Source of the DNA: Asticcacaulis sp. MM231
Lineage (GTDB): Bacteria; Pseudomonadota; Alphaproteobacteria; Caulobacterales; Caulobacteraceae
Direction: 5' to 3'
Assembly: GCF_964186625.1 (NCBI RefSeq)
Contig: NZ_OZ075108.1
Coordinates: 1,054,001-1,118,000 of the forward strand
Length of the DNA: 64,000 bases
The notes under the pieces were generated by a model. It saw only the letters and a program-made list of their open reading frames with translations, did no database searches and was not told where the DNA came from. Numbering within the stretch: position 1 is the stretch's first letter; each line of letters begins with the position of its first letter. The translations under genes were made by a program, and so were the position numbers. Positions 26,344-35,201 of this stretch are shown here, piece after piece.

Positions 26344-27237
26344 TCAGGCGGTGGCGATCTCTTCCAGGCGCGCGATCAGACGATCGCGTTCCAGTGTCAG
26401 GCCCTTGTAGTCAAGCTGGGCAGGCGAATAGGCGCGCAACTGGTCGATCAGGGCGCGCGCCAGATCGGCGGCGTTGGGCTGCTGTTCCATCACCTCAAGC
26501 GGGTCGAGATAGATGCGGATGGTGAAGAGGATATCGCCATTCTCTGGCAGCTTGCGCAGGGTCTGGCGCTCCAGCCGGAAGTAGAGCGTGTCGATTTTTT
26601 CGTCACCAAACCGCCATTGGCCCGCAGAATCGGGATGATGCAGGGTGTCGTCGGCGTGCAGTGACCAGTTCCAGCGCATGACGGGCTGTTCAGGACGCAG
26701 ATTGTCGAACATGCGCTCGATGACATTGGCGTTGCGGGTATCGCGGCCGAAATCGGGCACTGGCGCGTGTATGTCCTGCAGGGCCTTGCCGAACTTCTCA
26801 TGCAGTCGCCACGATGACGGGAAGCACAGATGCCCGGCCGCCAGCCGCCAGCCATCCTCACCTCTGCGCATCAGCACCAGATCTTCCTGCACCAGCCCGC
26901 CAGCGATCAGCAGGGGCGGGTAGGGCGTATCCATACGCACGCGGCGGAAGGCAGGAATGATATCTATCTGCGGCCCCAGCCGCTGATAGATGTCGGGGAA
27001 GCGCTGCGGCAAGTGATCGGCCAGCAGGGCCAGCACCTCGGCCTGCGCGTCCTCGCTGCCGAGTTCGGCTATGAAAATTTTCTCCGGCACGCGTTCGGCC
27101 AGCCGGTCCTTCTCATCGAGATAGGCCAGAAGCTTGTCGTCGACATCGATCCAGTCGGCCGGATCGAGCGGCTTGACGCCGATGGTGAATAGCTTGTGCG
27201 AGCCGTCGTAGGGAGTGTGGAAAGGGCGTTCAGTCAT
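26344..27237 (-). CDS. DUF3445 / heme-dependent oxidative N-demethylase family protein
   Basis: 297 residues. The family pattern is clear: PFHTPYDGSHKLFTIGVKPLDPADWI at the start, ALLADHLPQRFPDIYQ, EDLVLMRRGEDGWRLAAGHLCFPSSWRLHEKFGKALQDIHAPVP, and MRWNWSLHADDTLHHP. DUF3445 members include the heme subunit of dimethylamine-type oxidative N-demethylases; the substrate here cannot be told. It is flanked on both sides by paralogous small exported proteins, in the same orientation. Confidence 0.85.
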   Translation of the reverse strand: MTERPFHTPYDGSHKLFTIGVKPLDPADWIDVDDKLLAYLDEKDRLAERVPEKIFIAELGSEDAQAEVLALLADHLPQRFPDIYQRLGPQIDIIPAFRRVRMDTPYPPLLIAGGLVQEDLVLMRRGEDGWRLAAGHLCFPSSWRLHEKFGKALQDIHAPVPDFGRDTRNANVIERMFDNLRPEQPVMRWNWSLHADDTLHHPDSAGQWRFGDEKIDTLYFRLERQTLRKLPENGDILFTIRIYLDPLEVMEQQPNAADLARALIDQLRAYSPAQLDYKGLTLERDRLIARLEEIATA

Positions 27238-27241
27238 TGTG

Positions 27242-27655
27242 TCAGCAGCCCATGCTACCTTTGACCTTCAGGCTTTGTTGCCTGCCATTGATCGTGAAGA
27301 CGAGTTTGCCGGTGACATCCCATAATTCCATCCCCTGCTTTTGACCGATTTGAACCTGAGGCTCAACAAGGATGCTGCGATCCCGGCTTTCATATGAGCC
27401 TTTTCCCTGATTATCGGCAGAAACGAGATCAAGGATCTGACCATCAATTTTCACTATGCCCTTGTCGCCATCGTTCACGAAGACGAACATTTTCGCGTCA
27501 CGATAATCGGCGGGCAAAGTAAAAGCATATCCGCACCCATCTATGCCGCGGTCAGTGGCTTCCGTAATGGGGAAAGTTTGTACAATGGCTGCATGCGCCG
27601 ACATAGGTATGAACTGGGAAAACCCCATCATGGCTATGAAAAGCAAGCGTTGCAT
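27242..27655 (-). CDS. Small exported protein, paralog 3
   Basis: 137 residues. Start at 27655 (MQRLLFIAMMGFSQF) has GGGGGAG 6 bases before it and begins a signal peptide ending SAHA. Early Cys in IDGCGYAF, central GIVKIDGQILDL, then LVFTINGRQQSLKVKGSMGC at the end. It starts the likely three- or four-gene minus-strand unit with the DUF3445 gene 4 bases on. Confidence 0.65.
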   Translation of the reverse strand: MQRLLFIAMMGFSQFIPMSAHAAIVQTFPITEATDRGIDGCGYAFTLPADYRDAKMFVFVNDGDKGIVKIDGQILDLVSADNQGKGSYESRDRSILVEPQVQIGQKQGMELWDVTGKLVFTINGRQQSLKVKGSMGC

Positions 27656-27715
27656 AGAAGCTCCCCCGTTGGACCGACCGACCATGCCATAGTAAGATGA
27701 GGCTGACAATTGAGC

Positions 27716-27755
27716 ACAAAAAATCCGGTTCGGGTTGCCCCAAACCGGATTTTCA
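27716..27755 (-). terminator. Terminator of rpmE
   Basis: Stem AATCCGGTT/AACCGGATT (27722-27730 and 27743-27751) with inner GGG/CCC pairing; read on the minus strand it ends in a run of T. Confidence 0.8.
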
Positions 27756-27788
27756 AACTCTGACACATTCCAGAGGTGTCCGTGACAC

Positions 27789-28013
27789 CTACTTCTTGAG
27801 GAAGCCGCCGAACTTGTTGTTGAAGCGCGAAACGCGGCCAGCGCGGTCGAGCATGGCGCCGGTGCCGCCGGTCCAGGCCGGGTGGGTGCGCGGATCGATG
27901 TCGAGGTTGAGCACGGCGTCTTCCTTGCCGTAGGTCGAACGGGTGCGATAGGTCGAACCGTCGGTCAGGGTGACGGTGATCCAGTGGTAATCGGGGTGAC
28001 CTTCTTTTTTCAT
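27789..28013 (-). CDS. rpmE: 50S ribosomal protein L31
   Basis: 74 residues from the ATG at 28013 ([32 protein letters not shown]...[14 protein letters not shown]...[16 protein letters not shown]). A longer frame to 28103 adds 30 residues that are not L31-like. No CxxC zinc motif, so it is the zinc-independent form. Confidence 0.97.
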   Translation of the reverse strand: MKKEGHPDYHWITVTLTDGSTYRTRSTYGKEDAVLNLDIDPRTHPAWTGGTGAMLDRAGRVSRFNNKFGGFLKK

Positions 28014-28152
28014 CGATCTGTTCCTTAAGTACGTCCGGCCAGCATCTGTGCGGACGCGAAAAAAGCGTTGAGGCTTTGGAGTAAAGCCGAAGGTGGCGCT
28101 CATACATCAAGCTTCCTTGTGGCGCAACCCTTTCCTCTGTAAGAACGGGAAT

Positions 28153-30003
28153 ATGGCCAATTCATCCCCGCAGACCCCGACCGACGCCGCGCCCACCGAT
28201 CGCCCGAGTTCCGGCGCTGAACTGGTCGCCAGCATCCACCAGAACGCCAGCAACCGCGGCAAGACGCGCAATCTGCGGCCGCTGGTGCGGCTGGTGCCCT
28301 ATCTGCTGAAGCAGAAGGCCACTGGCGCGGCCATGATCGCCTTCCTGCTGCTGTCGGCCGCCGCCACGCCCGCCATGACCTTCGTTGCCAAGCAACTGAT
28401 CGATCAGGGCTTTGGCTCGCGCAATATCGTCGTGCTCAATGGCTGGTTCATGGTGCTGGGTGGCGTGGCGCTGGTGCTGGCGCTGGCCACCGCCCTGCGC
28501 TACTACTTCATCACCCGAATGGGCGAGCGCGTGGTGGCCGATCTGCGCGAGGATGTCTTTGCGCATATCCTCAAGCTCGATCCGGCCTATTTCCTCAAAA
28601 TCCGCACCGGCGAGGTGATTTCGCGCCTCACCGCCGATATCCAGATCATCGAAACCCTGGTCTCGTCGTCGATCTCGATCGCCCTGCGCAACCTGCTGAC
28701 CTTTGTCGCCGGCCTGATCATCATGAGCTTCGTCAGCCCGAAACTGACCCTGCTGGTGTTCTGCGTCTTCCCGTTCGTGCTGGTGCCCCTGATCACGTTT
28801 GGCCGGCAGGTGGGGCGCGCCACGCGTGATACGCAGGATGCTTTCGCCCGCGCCGTCGGCTTTGCCAGCGAATTGCTTGATGCGCTGGAGACGGTTCAGG
28901 CCTTCGTGCGCGAATCCTTCACGCAGAAGCGCTTTGATGAGGGCGTCGAGCAGACCTACCGCACTTCGGTCGGCCGCATGGCTACCCGCGCCACCATGAC
29001 CGCCATGGTGATCACGCTCGTCTTCGGCGGCATCGCCTTCGTGCTGTGGCTGGGCGCGCAGGACGTGCTGCATGGCCGCATGAGCAATGGCACGCTGGTT
29101 CAGTTCGTCATGCTGGCCATTCTGACAGGCGGTTCGGTGGCCAATCTCAATGAAACCTGGGGCGATGTGCAGAAGGCTGCCGGCGCCATGATGCGTATCG
29201 ACGAACTGCTGCTCTCCGAACCCGGCATCACCACGCCGGCGCATCCGTTGACGCTCCCCGTGCCGGCGCGCGGCGAAATCCGTTTTCAGGATATCAGCTT
29301 CGCCTACCCGTCACGCCCCGATCAGCTTGTGCTCGATGGCTTCTCGCTGCTGGTCAAGCCGGGCGAGACGGTGGCGCTGGTTGGGCCTTCGGGCGCCGGG
29401 AAATCAACCGTCTTCAAGCTGCTGCTGCGCTATTATGACTATAGCTCCGGCATTATCGAGCTGGATGATGTCGATATCCGCAAGGCGGATCCGAAGGCGG
29501 TGCGCGAACGCCTTTCGCTGGTGGCGCAGGATGCCGCGCTGTTCTCCGGCTCGGCTGAGGACAATATCCGCTTTGGCCGCGCCGATGCCGCCGATGCCGA
29601 GATTCGCGTGGCGGCGGACAAGGCGCAGGCGCGCGCCTTTATCGAGGCCCTGCCGGAAGGCTTCAAGCAGCCGCTCGGCGAACGCGCCAAGTCGCTCTCC
29701 GGTGGCCAGAAGCAACGCCTTTCCATCGCCCGCGCCCTGGTGCGCCAGGCGCCGATTCTCCTGCTCGATGAAGCCACCTCCGCGCTCGATTCCGAAAATG
29801 AGCGTCTGGTGCAGATCGCGCTCAACGAGGCCATGTCCGAGCGCACCACGCTGGTGATCGCTCACCGTCTGGCCACCGTGCTCAAGGCTGACCGCATTGT
29901 GGTGATGGAGGCGGGGCGCGTGGTCGATATCGGTTCCCACGACGAACTGGTATCGCGCGGCGGCCTCTATGCCCGTCTGGCGCACCTGCAGTTTAACAGC
30001 TAG
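28153..30003 (+). CDS. ABC exporter, fused permease-ATPase (MsbA-like)
   Basis: 616 residues from the ATG at 28153 (GAACGGGA before it). Six membrane helices in an exporter fold, then the nucleotide-binding domain with Walker A GPSGAGKST, signature LSGGQKQR, Walker B ILLLDEATSALD and H-loop IAHRL. The 50-residue N-terminal extension is polar. Lipid A or other lipid and drug export are possible; nothing nearby sets the substrate. Divergent from rpmE. Confidence 0.9.
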   Translation: MANSSPQTPTDAAPTDRPSSGAELVASIHQNASNRGKTRNLRPLVRLVPYLLKQKATGAAMIAFLLLSAAATPAMTFVAKQLIDQGFGSRNIVVLNGWFMVLGGVALVLALATALRYYFITRMGERVVADLREDVFAHILKLDPAYFLKIRTGEVISRLTADIQIIETLVSSSISIALRNLLTFVAGLIIMSFVSPKLTLLVFCVFPFVLVPLITFGRQVGRATRDTQDAFARAVGFASELLDALETVQAFVRESFTQKRFDEGVEQTYRTSVGRMATRATMTAMVITLVFGGIAFVLWLGAQDVLHGRMSNGTLVQFVMLAILTGGSVANLNETWGDVQKAAGAMMRIDELLLSEPGITTPAHPLTLPVPARGEIRFQDISFAYPSRPDQLVLDGFSLLVKPGETVALVGPSGAGKSTVFKLLLRYYDYSSGIIELDDVDIRKADPKAVRERLSLVAQDAALFSGSAEDNIRFGRADAADAEIRVAADKAQARAFIEALPEGFKQPLGERAKSLSGGQKQRLSIARALVRQAPILLLDEATSALDSENERLVQIALNEAMSERTTLVIAHRLATVLKADRIVVMEAGRVVDIGSHDELVSRGGLYARLAHLQFNS

Positions 30004-30022
30004 GGCGCGAAGATATCGATCT

Positions 30023-30059
30023 CTTTCCCTTCTTCGGTTGAACAGGGAAAGGGAATTTT
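30023..30059 (+). terminator. Terminator after the ABC exporter
   Basis: CTTTCCCT (30023-30030) pairs with AGGGAAAG (30044-30051), followed by a TTTT tract. Confidence 0.75.
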
Positions 30060-30106
30060 GTGCCCCAATCATTATATTCATCCAAATGGTTGACTATTGG
30101 GTTGTA

Positions 30107-30140
30107 TTCATATATTCAACCTTATGGGTGAATATATGAA
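30107..30140. promoter_or_regulatory. ArsR-type palindromic operator over the arsR start
   Basis: Two 15-base arms, TTCATATATTCAACC and GGGTGAATATATGAA, separated by TTAT and differing at one pair. The right arm contains the likely ATG (30136) and ribosome-binding region. Such AT-rich inverted repeats are the usual operators of ArsR/SmtB repressors, so self-repression is likely. Confidence 0.75.
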
Positions 30141-30474
30141 CGACGATGATCTGTCACGCATTCTGAAAGCTGTTGGCGACACCACGCGACGGCATATCCT
30201 CACGCTTCTGGTTCAGGAGGGGGCGATGAGAGTGACGGCGCTCGCCGCGCATTTCGACATGTCCCTCAATGCCGTTTCCAAGCACATCAAGGTGCTGGAA
30301 GAGGCGGGGCTTGTCGCCCGAAAGACCCTGGGTCGTGAGCACTTCATCGCGGCCGAACTCGGACGGTTAAGCCTGACCGAAAGCTGGTTCGGGAAACTGA
30401 AATCTATCTGGGAACTGCGCCTTGCGGCGCTGGACAATCTACTTGTTTCAAAGGATGAGCAAAATGCTGAATGA
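30136..30474 (+). CDS. ArsR-family transcriptional regulator
   Basis: 112 residues from 30136 (116 from an ATG at 30124). Winged-helix: LSRILKAVGDTTRRHILTLLVQEGAMRVTALAAHFDMSLNAVSKHIKVLEEAGLVARKTLGREHFIAAE. No cysteine metal site is seen, which fits the subgroup paired with SRPBCC/AHSA1 proteins rather than arsenic sensing. Overlaps the next gene by 11 bases. Confidence 0.9.
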   Translation: MNDDDLSRILKAVGDTTRRHILTLLVQEGAMRVTALAAHFDMSLNAVSKHIKVLEEAGLVARKTLGREHFIAAELGRLSLTESWFGKLKSIWELRLAALDNLLVSKDEQNAE

Positions 30475-30901
30475 ACTTGAACTGACTGTAACCCGTACCA
30501 TCGCCGCACCACGCGTGATCGTCTTTAACGCTTGGCTTTCGCCGGTGACGCTGGCGACCTTCATGCGCACCGCCGCCGATGGCGTCGAGGCGCGTAACGT
30601 CACCACCGATCCGGTGAAGGGCGGTCGCTTTATGATCGTCATGGTGACGCCAGAGCGCGAAATTCCGCATTCCGGCACCTATCTCGACATCACGCCCTTC
30701 TCGCGTCTGTCCTTCACCTGGGAGTCGCCGCATTCGCTTGATGACAGCGTGGTGACGATCGACTTCGATGAGCCCGTTCCCGGCCAGACCGAGATTATCC
30801 TGAAACAAGTGAAGTTCCGCAGCGAGCAGGCGCGCGATGGTCATATTGGCGGCTGGACGGCAATCCTCGGTTATCTCGATGGAAGCCTTGTGACGGCTTA
30901 A
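30464..30901 (+). CDS. SRPBCC (AHSA1-like) domain protein
   Basis: 145 residues. START/Bet v1-like fold: LTVTRTIAAPRVIVFNAWLSPVTLATFM...RFMIVMVTPEREIPHSGTYLDITPFSRLSFTWESP...TEIILKQVKF...GHIGGWTAILGYLDGSL. Start at 30464 has AGGA upstream; 30455 is possible. These proteins bind hydrophobic ligands and are often encoded with an ArsR regulator, as here. Stop codon shared with the convergent SMP-30 gene. Confidence 0.9.
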   Translation: MLNELELTVTRTIAAPRVIVFNAWLSPVTLATFMRTAADGVEARNVTTDPVKGGRFMIVMVTPEREIPHSGTYLDITPFSRLSFTWESPHSLDDSVVTIDFDEPVPGQTEIILKQVKFRSEQARDGHIGGWTAILGYLDGSLVTA

Positions 30902-31848
30902 CCGGCGAAGGCGTTGGTCGGCAGGCCTCTGTGACCGCGCAGAAGCAGGGTCGGCACCTCAAACAAGGTGCCGGCCTGCGGATCATCGGCATCCACCGGC
31001 GGCTGGGCGGCGGTGGTGACGAAGAGGCGATCAAGTCCAGCGCCGGCAAACGTCACGCTGGTAACCTGTTTCGCCGGAATCCGGATATCGAAATCAAGCT
31101 TGCCATCGGGCGTATAACGGCTGATCCGGCTTCCGTTATAGTGCGCCACCCAGATGCCATCGTCAGCATCGACCGTGAGGCCGTCCGGCGAGCCGACGCC
31201 TTCCGCAAACTTGGTGAAGACTTGCTTGCCCGATAAAGATCCATCGGCCGCCATATCAAAGACATAGACGAGGCCTTCGCTGGTTTCGTTGTGATACATG
31301 CGCGTGCCGTCGCGCGAGAAGGCAGGGCCGTTGGTGCAAAGATAGGGAGCATCCGTCTGGTGCACATTCAGGTCGGCGTCGATGCGATAGAGCGCGGCGG
31401 TCTTTTGGTTGAACGGCATATGCATGGTGCCGGTCCACAGCCGGCCTTTGGCATCCACCTTGGCGTCATTAAGCCGGTTGTCGGTCTTGTCGGCCTCAAT
31501 CTCGAACAGCGGAGTCAGTTTGAACGGCTCAAGCGTCAGCGTATGCACCGTGCGCAGGATGCCGACGAGGAAGCCACCCGATTGGCGCAGCACAATCCAG
31601 TCGATGAGGTCGGGCATATCCCAGCTCTGTGCGCTGTTATCGGCCAGGCGCAGGGCGTGCAGTTTTTTACCGCGAATGTCGACCCAATAGAGCGTGTTAT
31701 CGCGCGGTGACCACAGCGGTCCCTCGCCAAGAATGGCGCCTGGACCGGAGCGCGGCGAAGGCGCAACGACCCTGTTAGCGTTTGCCACGGACGGCAAGGC
31801 GAAGGCGGCGGCCGCGCTCATCAGCGCTAAACGGCGAGTGATCTTCAT
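30898..31848 (-). CDS. Tat-exported SMP-30/gluconolactonase-like protein
   Basis: 316 residues. N-terminal twin-arginine signal (KITRRLALMSAAAAFALPSVANA). Six-bladed propeller family: LGEGPLWSPRDNTLYWVDIRGKKLH, NDAKVDAKGRLWTGTMH, CTNGPAFSRDGTRMYHNETSEGLVYVFD, GSPDGLTVDADDGIWVAHYNGSRISRYTPDG. Metal-dependent lactonases such as regucalcin or gluconolactonase; substrate unknown and periplasmic location inferred. The start codon lies within a long inverted repeat. Confidence 0.88.
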   Translation of the reverse strand: MKITRRLALMSAAAAFALPSVANANRVVAPSPRSGPGAILGEGPLWSPRDNTLYWVDIRGKKLHALRLADNSAQSWDMPDLIDWIVLRQSGGFLVGILRTVHTLTLEPFKLTPLFEIEADKTDNRLNDAKVDAKGRLWTGTMHMPFNQKTAALYRIDADLNVHQTDAPYLCTNGPAFSRDGTRMYHNETSEGLVYVFDMAADGSLSGKQVFTKFAEGVGSPDGLTVDADDGIWVAHYNGSRISRYTPDGKLDFDIRIPAKQVTSVTFAGAGLDRLFVTTAAQPPVDADDPQAGTLFEVPTLLLRGHRGLPTNAFAG

Positions 31849-31900
31849 GGCGTCTTCTCTCTGTTTTTTGAGAGAATAGCGTCATGAAGATCACCCGCCG
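31832..31900. repeat. Long imperfect inverted repeat over the SMP-30 start
   Basis: Left arm 31832-31861 and right arm 31870-31900 are complementary over about 30 bases with four or so differences and an 8-base loop. The arm nearer the gene contains its ATG and the first codons (KITRR), and the far arm can encode MKITRR on the plus strand. Confidence 0.7.
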
Positions 31901-31960
31901 TCAAGTCATTCCATTCGTCGTTGCACGCTGAGATGCCGGGCGGCAGGGGCCAAACCCCTG

Positions 31961-32761
31961 CTACTTAGCCAGGTGGAGTTTGTCGAGCAGCACCGGATAG
32001 AGGTCGAGATTGGCGCAGATCAAATCGCCGCTATGCAGCGGGCTGCCTTCACCGTCGATCGAGCCGAACTTGCCGCCGGCTTCCTGGATAAAGAGCAGAC
32101 CGGCCGCCATGTCCCAGGGCTTCAGGCCGCGTTCCCAGAAGCCGTCGAGTTGACCGGCAGCGACATAGGCGAGGTCGAGCGAGGCGGCGCCGTTGCGGCG
32201 GATGCCGACGGTGCGCTGCATGATCTGATGCAGTTCTTTCAGTGCCTGGGCGTGGCCAGGCTTGCCGATGAAGGGCAGGCCGGTGCCGATCAGGCATTCA
32301 TCGAGGTTCTTGCGCTGGCTGACGCGCAGGCGGCGGTCGTTGTGGAAGGCGCCCTTACCCTTTTCGGCCCAGTAAAGATCGTTGGTGACCGGATTGAAGG
32401 TCACGCCGGCGACGACTTCGCCATCACGCTCCAGCGCCACGGTACAGGCGAAGTGCGGGATGCCGTGCATGAAGTTGGTGGTGCCGTCGATGGGGTCGAC
32501 GATCCAGCGGTGGGTCTTGTCGGAGCCGATGACCTCGCCCAATTCTTCACCGAGGAAGCCGTAGCCGGGACGGACGCGCAGCAGTTCTTCCTTCAGCGCG
32601 GCTTCGACGCGCTTGTCGGCGGCGGTGACGAAATCACCCGGACCTTTTTTGGAAACCACCAGTTCGGCCACTTCGCCGAAATCACGGGCGACGCCCTTGC
32701 AGCCCTTGCGCACCGCGCCGACCATAACCTGAATGAGTGAGGATTGAAGTACGGCAACCAT
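31961..32761 (-). CDS. suhB: Inositol monophosphatase SuhB
   Basis: 266 residues. Mg-dependent phosphatase motifs: FLGEELGE, WIVDPIDGTTNFMHGIPHF and GLKPWDMAAGLLFIQEAGG. In proteobacteria SuhB also acts in rRNA transcription antitermination. One of two family members here; hisN at 46023 is the other. Confidence 0.93.
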   Translation of the reverse strand: MVAVLQSSLIQVMVGAVRKGCKGVARDFGEVAELVVSKKGPGDFVTAADKRVEAALKEELLRVRPGYGFLGEELGEVIGSDKTHRWIVDPIDGTTNFMHGIPHFACTVALERDGEVVAGVTFNPVTNDLYWAEKGKGAFHNDRRLRVSQRKNLDECLIGTGLPFIGKPGHAQALKELHQIMQRTVGIRRNGAASLDLAYVAAGQLDGFWERGLKPWDMAAGLLFIQEAGGKFGSIDGEGSPLHSGDLICANLDLYPVLLDKLHLAK

Positions 32762-32784
32762 GGGAGGGCCTCTTAACTGGATTT

Positions 32785-32870
32785 ACAATGTATTGCGGGG
32801 GAAGCCCCCTCCGGCCAGGCAAGCTGGCCACCTCCCCCACAACGGCGTTGCCGTTTTGCAGGGGAGGGGA
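32785..32870. repeat. REP-like element between efp and suhB
   Basis: Contains GGCCAG-GCAAG-CTGGCC, AACGGC-GTT-GCCGTT and outer CCTCCCC/GGGGAGG arms. Same class as the element after fliE. Confidence 0.6.
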
Positions 32871-32874
32871 AGAA

Positions 32875-33441
32875 TTAATCGGCGCGCTTCATGTACTCGC
32901 CGTCGATGGTCGAAACGACGATGCGTTCACCCACGCCCATGAACGGCGGGATCATGACGCGCATGCCATTAGAGGCCTTAGCGGGCTTGTAGGACGACGA
33001 GGCAGTCTGGCCCTTGATGGTGGGCTCGGTTTCGACCACTTCGAGCACGACGGTGTCGGGCAGGGTGATCGAGATCGGGCGTTCGTCGTGGAATTCCAGA
33101 GTGACGACCATGCCGTCGTGCAGGTACTGGATCTGGTCTTCGCCGACCCAGTCTTCGTGCAGGGAGATCTGCTCGTAGTTTTCCTGATCCATGAACACCA
33201 GCATGTCGCCTTCGGTGTAGAGATAGAGGTGGTCTTTTTGCTCAAGGGTGACGCGCTCGACGGTTTCTTCGGAGCGCAGGCGTTCGTTGAGCTTGGTACC
33301 GGTGATCAGGTTCTTCAGTTCGACCTGGGCGAAGGCGCCGCCCTTGCCGGGCTTTACGTGGTGCGATTTAACGACGGACCAGAGGCCCTTCTGATATTCG
33401 AGCACCATGCCGGGCTTGATCTGGTTAACGTTGATTTTCAT
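32875..33441 (-). CDS. efp: Translation elongation factor P
   Basis: 188 residues. Rescues ribosomes at polyproline. [37 protein letters not shown] places the modifiable Lys at position 33, so a lysine-modification type, and the three beta-barrel domains are complete ([17 protein letters not shown]...[33 protein letters not shown]). Proline-rich clients occur nearby, such as the DUF6468 protein tail. Confidence 0.97.
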   Translation of the reverse strand: MKINVNQIKPGMVLEYQKGLWSVVKSHHVKPGKGGAFAQVELKNLITGTKLNERLRSEETVERVTLEQKDHLYLYTEGDMLVFMDQENYEQISLHEDWVGEDQIQYLHDGMVVTLEFHDERPISITLPDTVVLEVVETEPTIKGQTASSSYKPAKASNGMRVMIPPFMGVGERIVVSTIDGEYMKRAD

Positions 33442-33597
33442 GGAATACGACTTGTCAAAGAGGAGAATAGGTTGGCGGCGTTACTACGCGCAACGACTGC
33501 GAAAGGCAAGGGGGCAGGAAACTTCGCGGCCTGGGCCTTGCCAATTCCGCAAGGTGTGGCCAGGGCGCACTTGTAACCCTCTGTCGGATAGAGGATG

Positions 33598-33621
33598 GCC
33601 CGCCTTCCCGGTTAGGCGGGC
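33598..33621. terminator. Hairpin at the end of the acyltransferase gene
   Basis: GCCCGCCT (33598-33605) and AGGCGGGC (33614-33621), perfect 8-bp stem next to the stop codon; no T-run follows on the minus strand, so termination strength is uncertain. The rest of 33442-33597 holds nothing I recognise. Confidence 0.45.
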
Positions 33622-34748
33622 TAAGCGGCTTTTGCGGGCAGCAAATCGCCGGCTATTTTCAACCAGCTATTGACCAGCCGGTGCAGCGGTGGTTCCAGCC
33701 ATAAGGTAATGACGAGGGCCACGGCCAGAGTCATGACATAGGTCACGACAAGTCCTGCAAATGCCGGAAAGCCGGCTTTCAGCAAGAAAATATAGACCGG
33801 GATGCCAGTGTGCATATGGATGAGGTAGACCGGATAGGTGATCATGCCGAGCGTGCGGATCACTAGCGCGTAGGGTTTGAGAGCGGCCGCGATGGCGCTC
33901 TTCCAGCGCAGGGACGCGATGATGATGGCCATGGCTGCTATCCAGATGATGTAGGCGAGCACCGTGACATCGGGCAGGGCCATGCCTTCGCGTTCGATAC
34001 GCGCTGTCGCGTAGATTTGTAAAACGGCGGTGACGGCACATACGAAGCCGAGCGCCAGACGCGGAAGCGTCAGGCCGGAGCGATCGACGATAAAAATCAA
34101 CATGCCGAGGGCGAAATAGCAGCCGGGTTGCAGAAGCGTGAGTTGCGTCAGGCGGATAAAGGGATCTTCCGCGCCTGAGAAGGTGAAAATCAGCCAGTAG
34201 ATCAGGCTTAAACCGGCCAGAACATAGGCCAAAAGCTCCAGATGTTTCAGGTTCCGCGTCAGGATCATGAGCCAGATCAGGCCATAGAAGGCGATTTCGA
34301 CGGGAAGTGTCCATATCTGCTCGGTGATCCATGGACCGATCGGGAAGAAGGTCACGCTTTTCAGCCACAGGAAGGCAAGCTGCGCGGGCGGGAAGTAGTT
34401 CAGGACGAGAGCGATCACCGCCATCAGGGTGGCGCAGATAAACATAGCCGGGAAAAGACGCGCCACGCGGCTGCGGAAGAAAGCGTAAGGCGTGTTCCCT
34501 TCGGCGGAATAGGCAATCACCAAACCCGAGATCACGAAGAAGATCTGGACCCCGATCCAGCCCCATCCCCATCCGCCCTGCGATGCCCAGCCAGGCATAA
34601 CCGTCAGCAGATCGTGCCCTTGTGGCGTATGGATCGGGAAAACGAAGAACTTGAAACCCATATGATAGAAAAAGACGGCCGACGCCGCAAAAAAGCGGAT
34701 GAAATCCAGACCGAATATGGGCTCTGTGGCGGGCTTTTCGGACATCAT
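33621..34748 (-). CDS. Acyltransferase family 3 membrane protein
   Basis: 375 residues, about ten membrane helices. OafA/NodX type: GLDFIRFFAASAVFFYHMGF at the start with the catalytic His, WIGVQIFFVISGLVIAYSAEG, FFRSRVARLFPAMF with the conserved Arg, then PVYLIHMHTGIPVYIF. Such enzymes acylate surface sugars or lipids. No partner genes are adjacent. Start at 34748 or 34745 (adjacent ATG codons). Confidence 0.9.
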   Translation of the reverse strand: MMSEKPATEPIFGLDFIRFFAASAVFFYHMGFKFFVFPIHTPQGHDLLTVMPGWASQGGWGWGWIGVQIFFVISGLVIAYSAEGNTPYAFFRSRVARLFPAMFICATLMAVIALVLNYFPPAQLAFLWLKSVTFFPIGPWITEQIWTLPVEIAFYGLIWLMILTRNLKHLELLAYVLAGLSLIYWLIFTFSGAEDPFIRLTQLTLLQPGCYFALGMLIFIVDRSGLTLPRLALGFVCAVTAVLQIYATARIEREGMALPDVTVLAYIIWIAAMAIIIASLRWKSAIAAALKPYALVIRTLGMITYPVYLIHMHTGIPVYIFLLKAGFPAFAGLVVTYVMTLAVALVITLWLEPPLHRLVNSWLKIAGDLLPAKAA

Positions 34749-34910
34749 GATCTCTTGGCAGCATTACGTATCGCTAACAAACACAGGAATTGAAGAGGCC
34801 CGTCAACGGCTTCTTCTCGCAAGTGCGAGATTATTTGTATAATCATATAAAGATATCTTTATATGATTATTGACTTGGTTTCCGTAACGGTATAGTTTTG
34901 ACGTTGACTG

Positions 34911-35092
34911 AGGTCTGCCGGTGCCGGTTTGCGCCGGGAGCTAAGAGGGAAGCCGGTGCCCCGTCATAGGGAAATCCGGCGCTGTTCCCGCAACTGTGAG
35001 CGAGGAGCTGCGAACCGCAATAGCCACTGGGTGACAGCCTGGGAAGGTCGGTTCGGAGCGATGATACGTGAGCCAGGAGACCTGCCCCGGTC
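34911..35092 (+). promoter_or_regulatory. Cobalamin (AdoCbl) riboswitch upstream of metE
   Basis: Class-defining pieces appear in order: GGGAAGCCGGTGCC, GGGAAATCCGGCGC then TGTTCCCGCAACTGTGA, GCCACTGGGTGACAGCCTGGGAAGG and, closing, GAGCCAGGAGACCTGCC (the B12 box). When B12 is bound, metE expression would be shut off, which is sensible because a B12-dependent MetH would then serve. From 35093 to 35201 there are GC-rich hairpins that could form the expression platform. The segment 34749-34910 holds an AT-rich palindrome (about 34838-34870) and the likely promoter. Confidence 0.96.
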
Positions 35093-35201
35093 GCATATCA
35101 ACCACGGGCGGGGTTTCCAGTGGGGCGCGGGCTGACGGGCTTTTCGCTCGCCCTCTGTCATGCGTTCAAATGAACCTTTGCTCCCTTTATGGGATCAAAC
35201 C

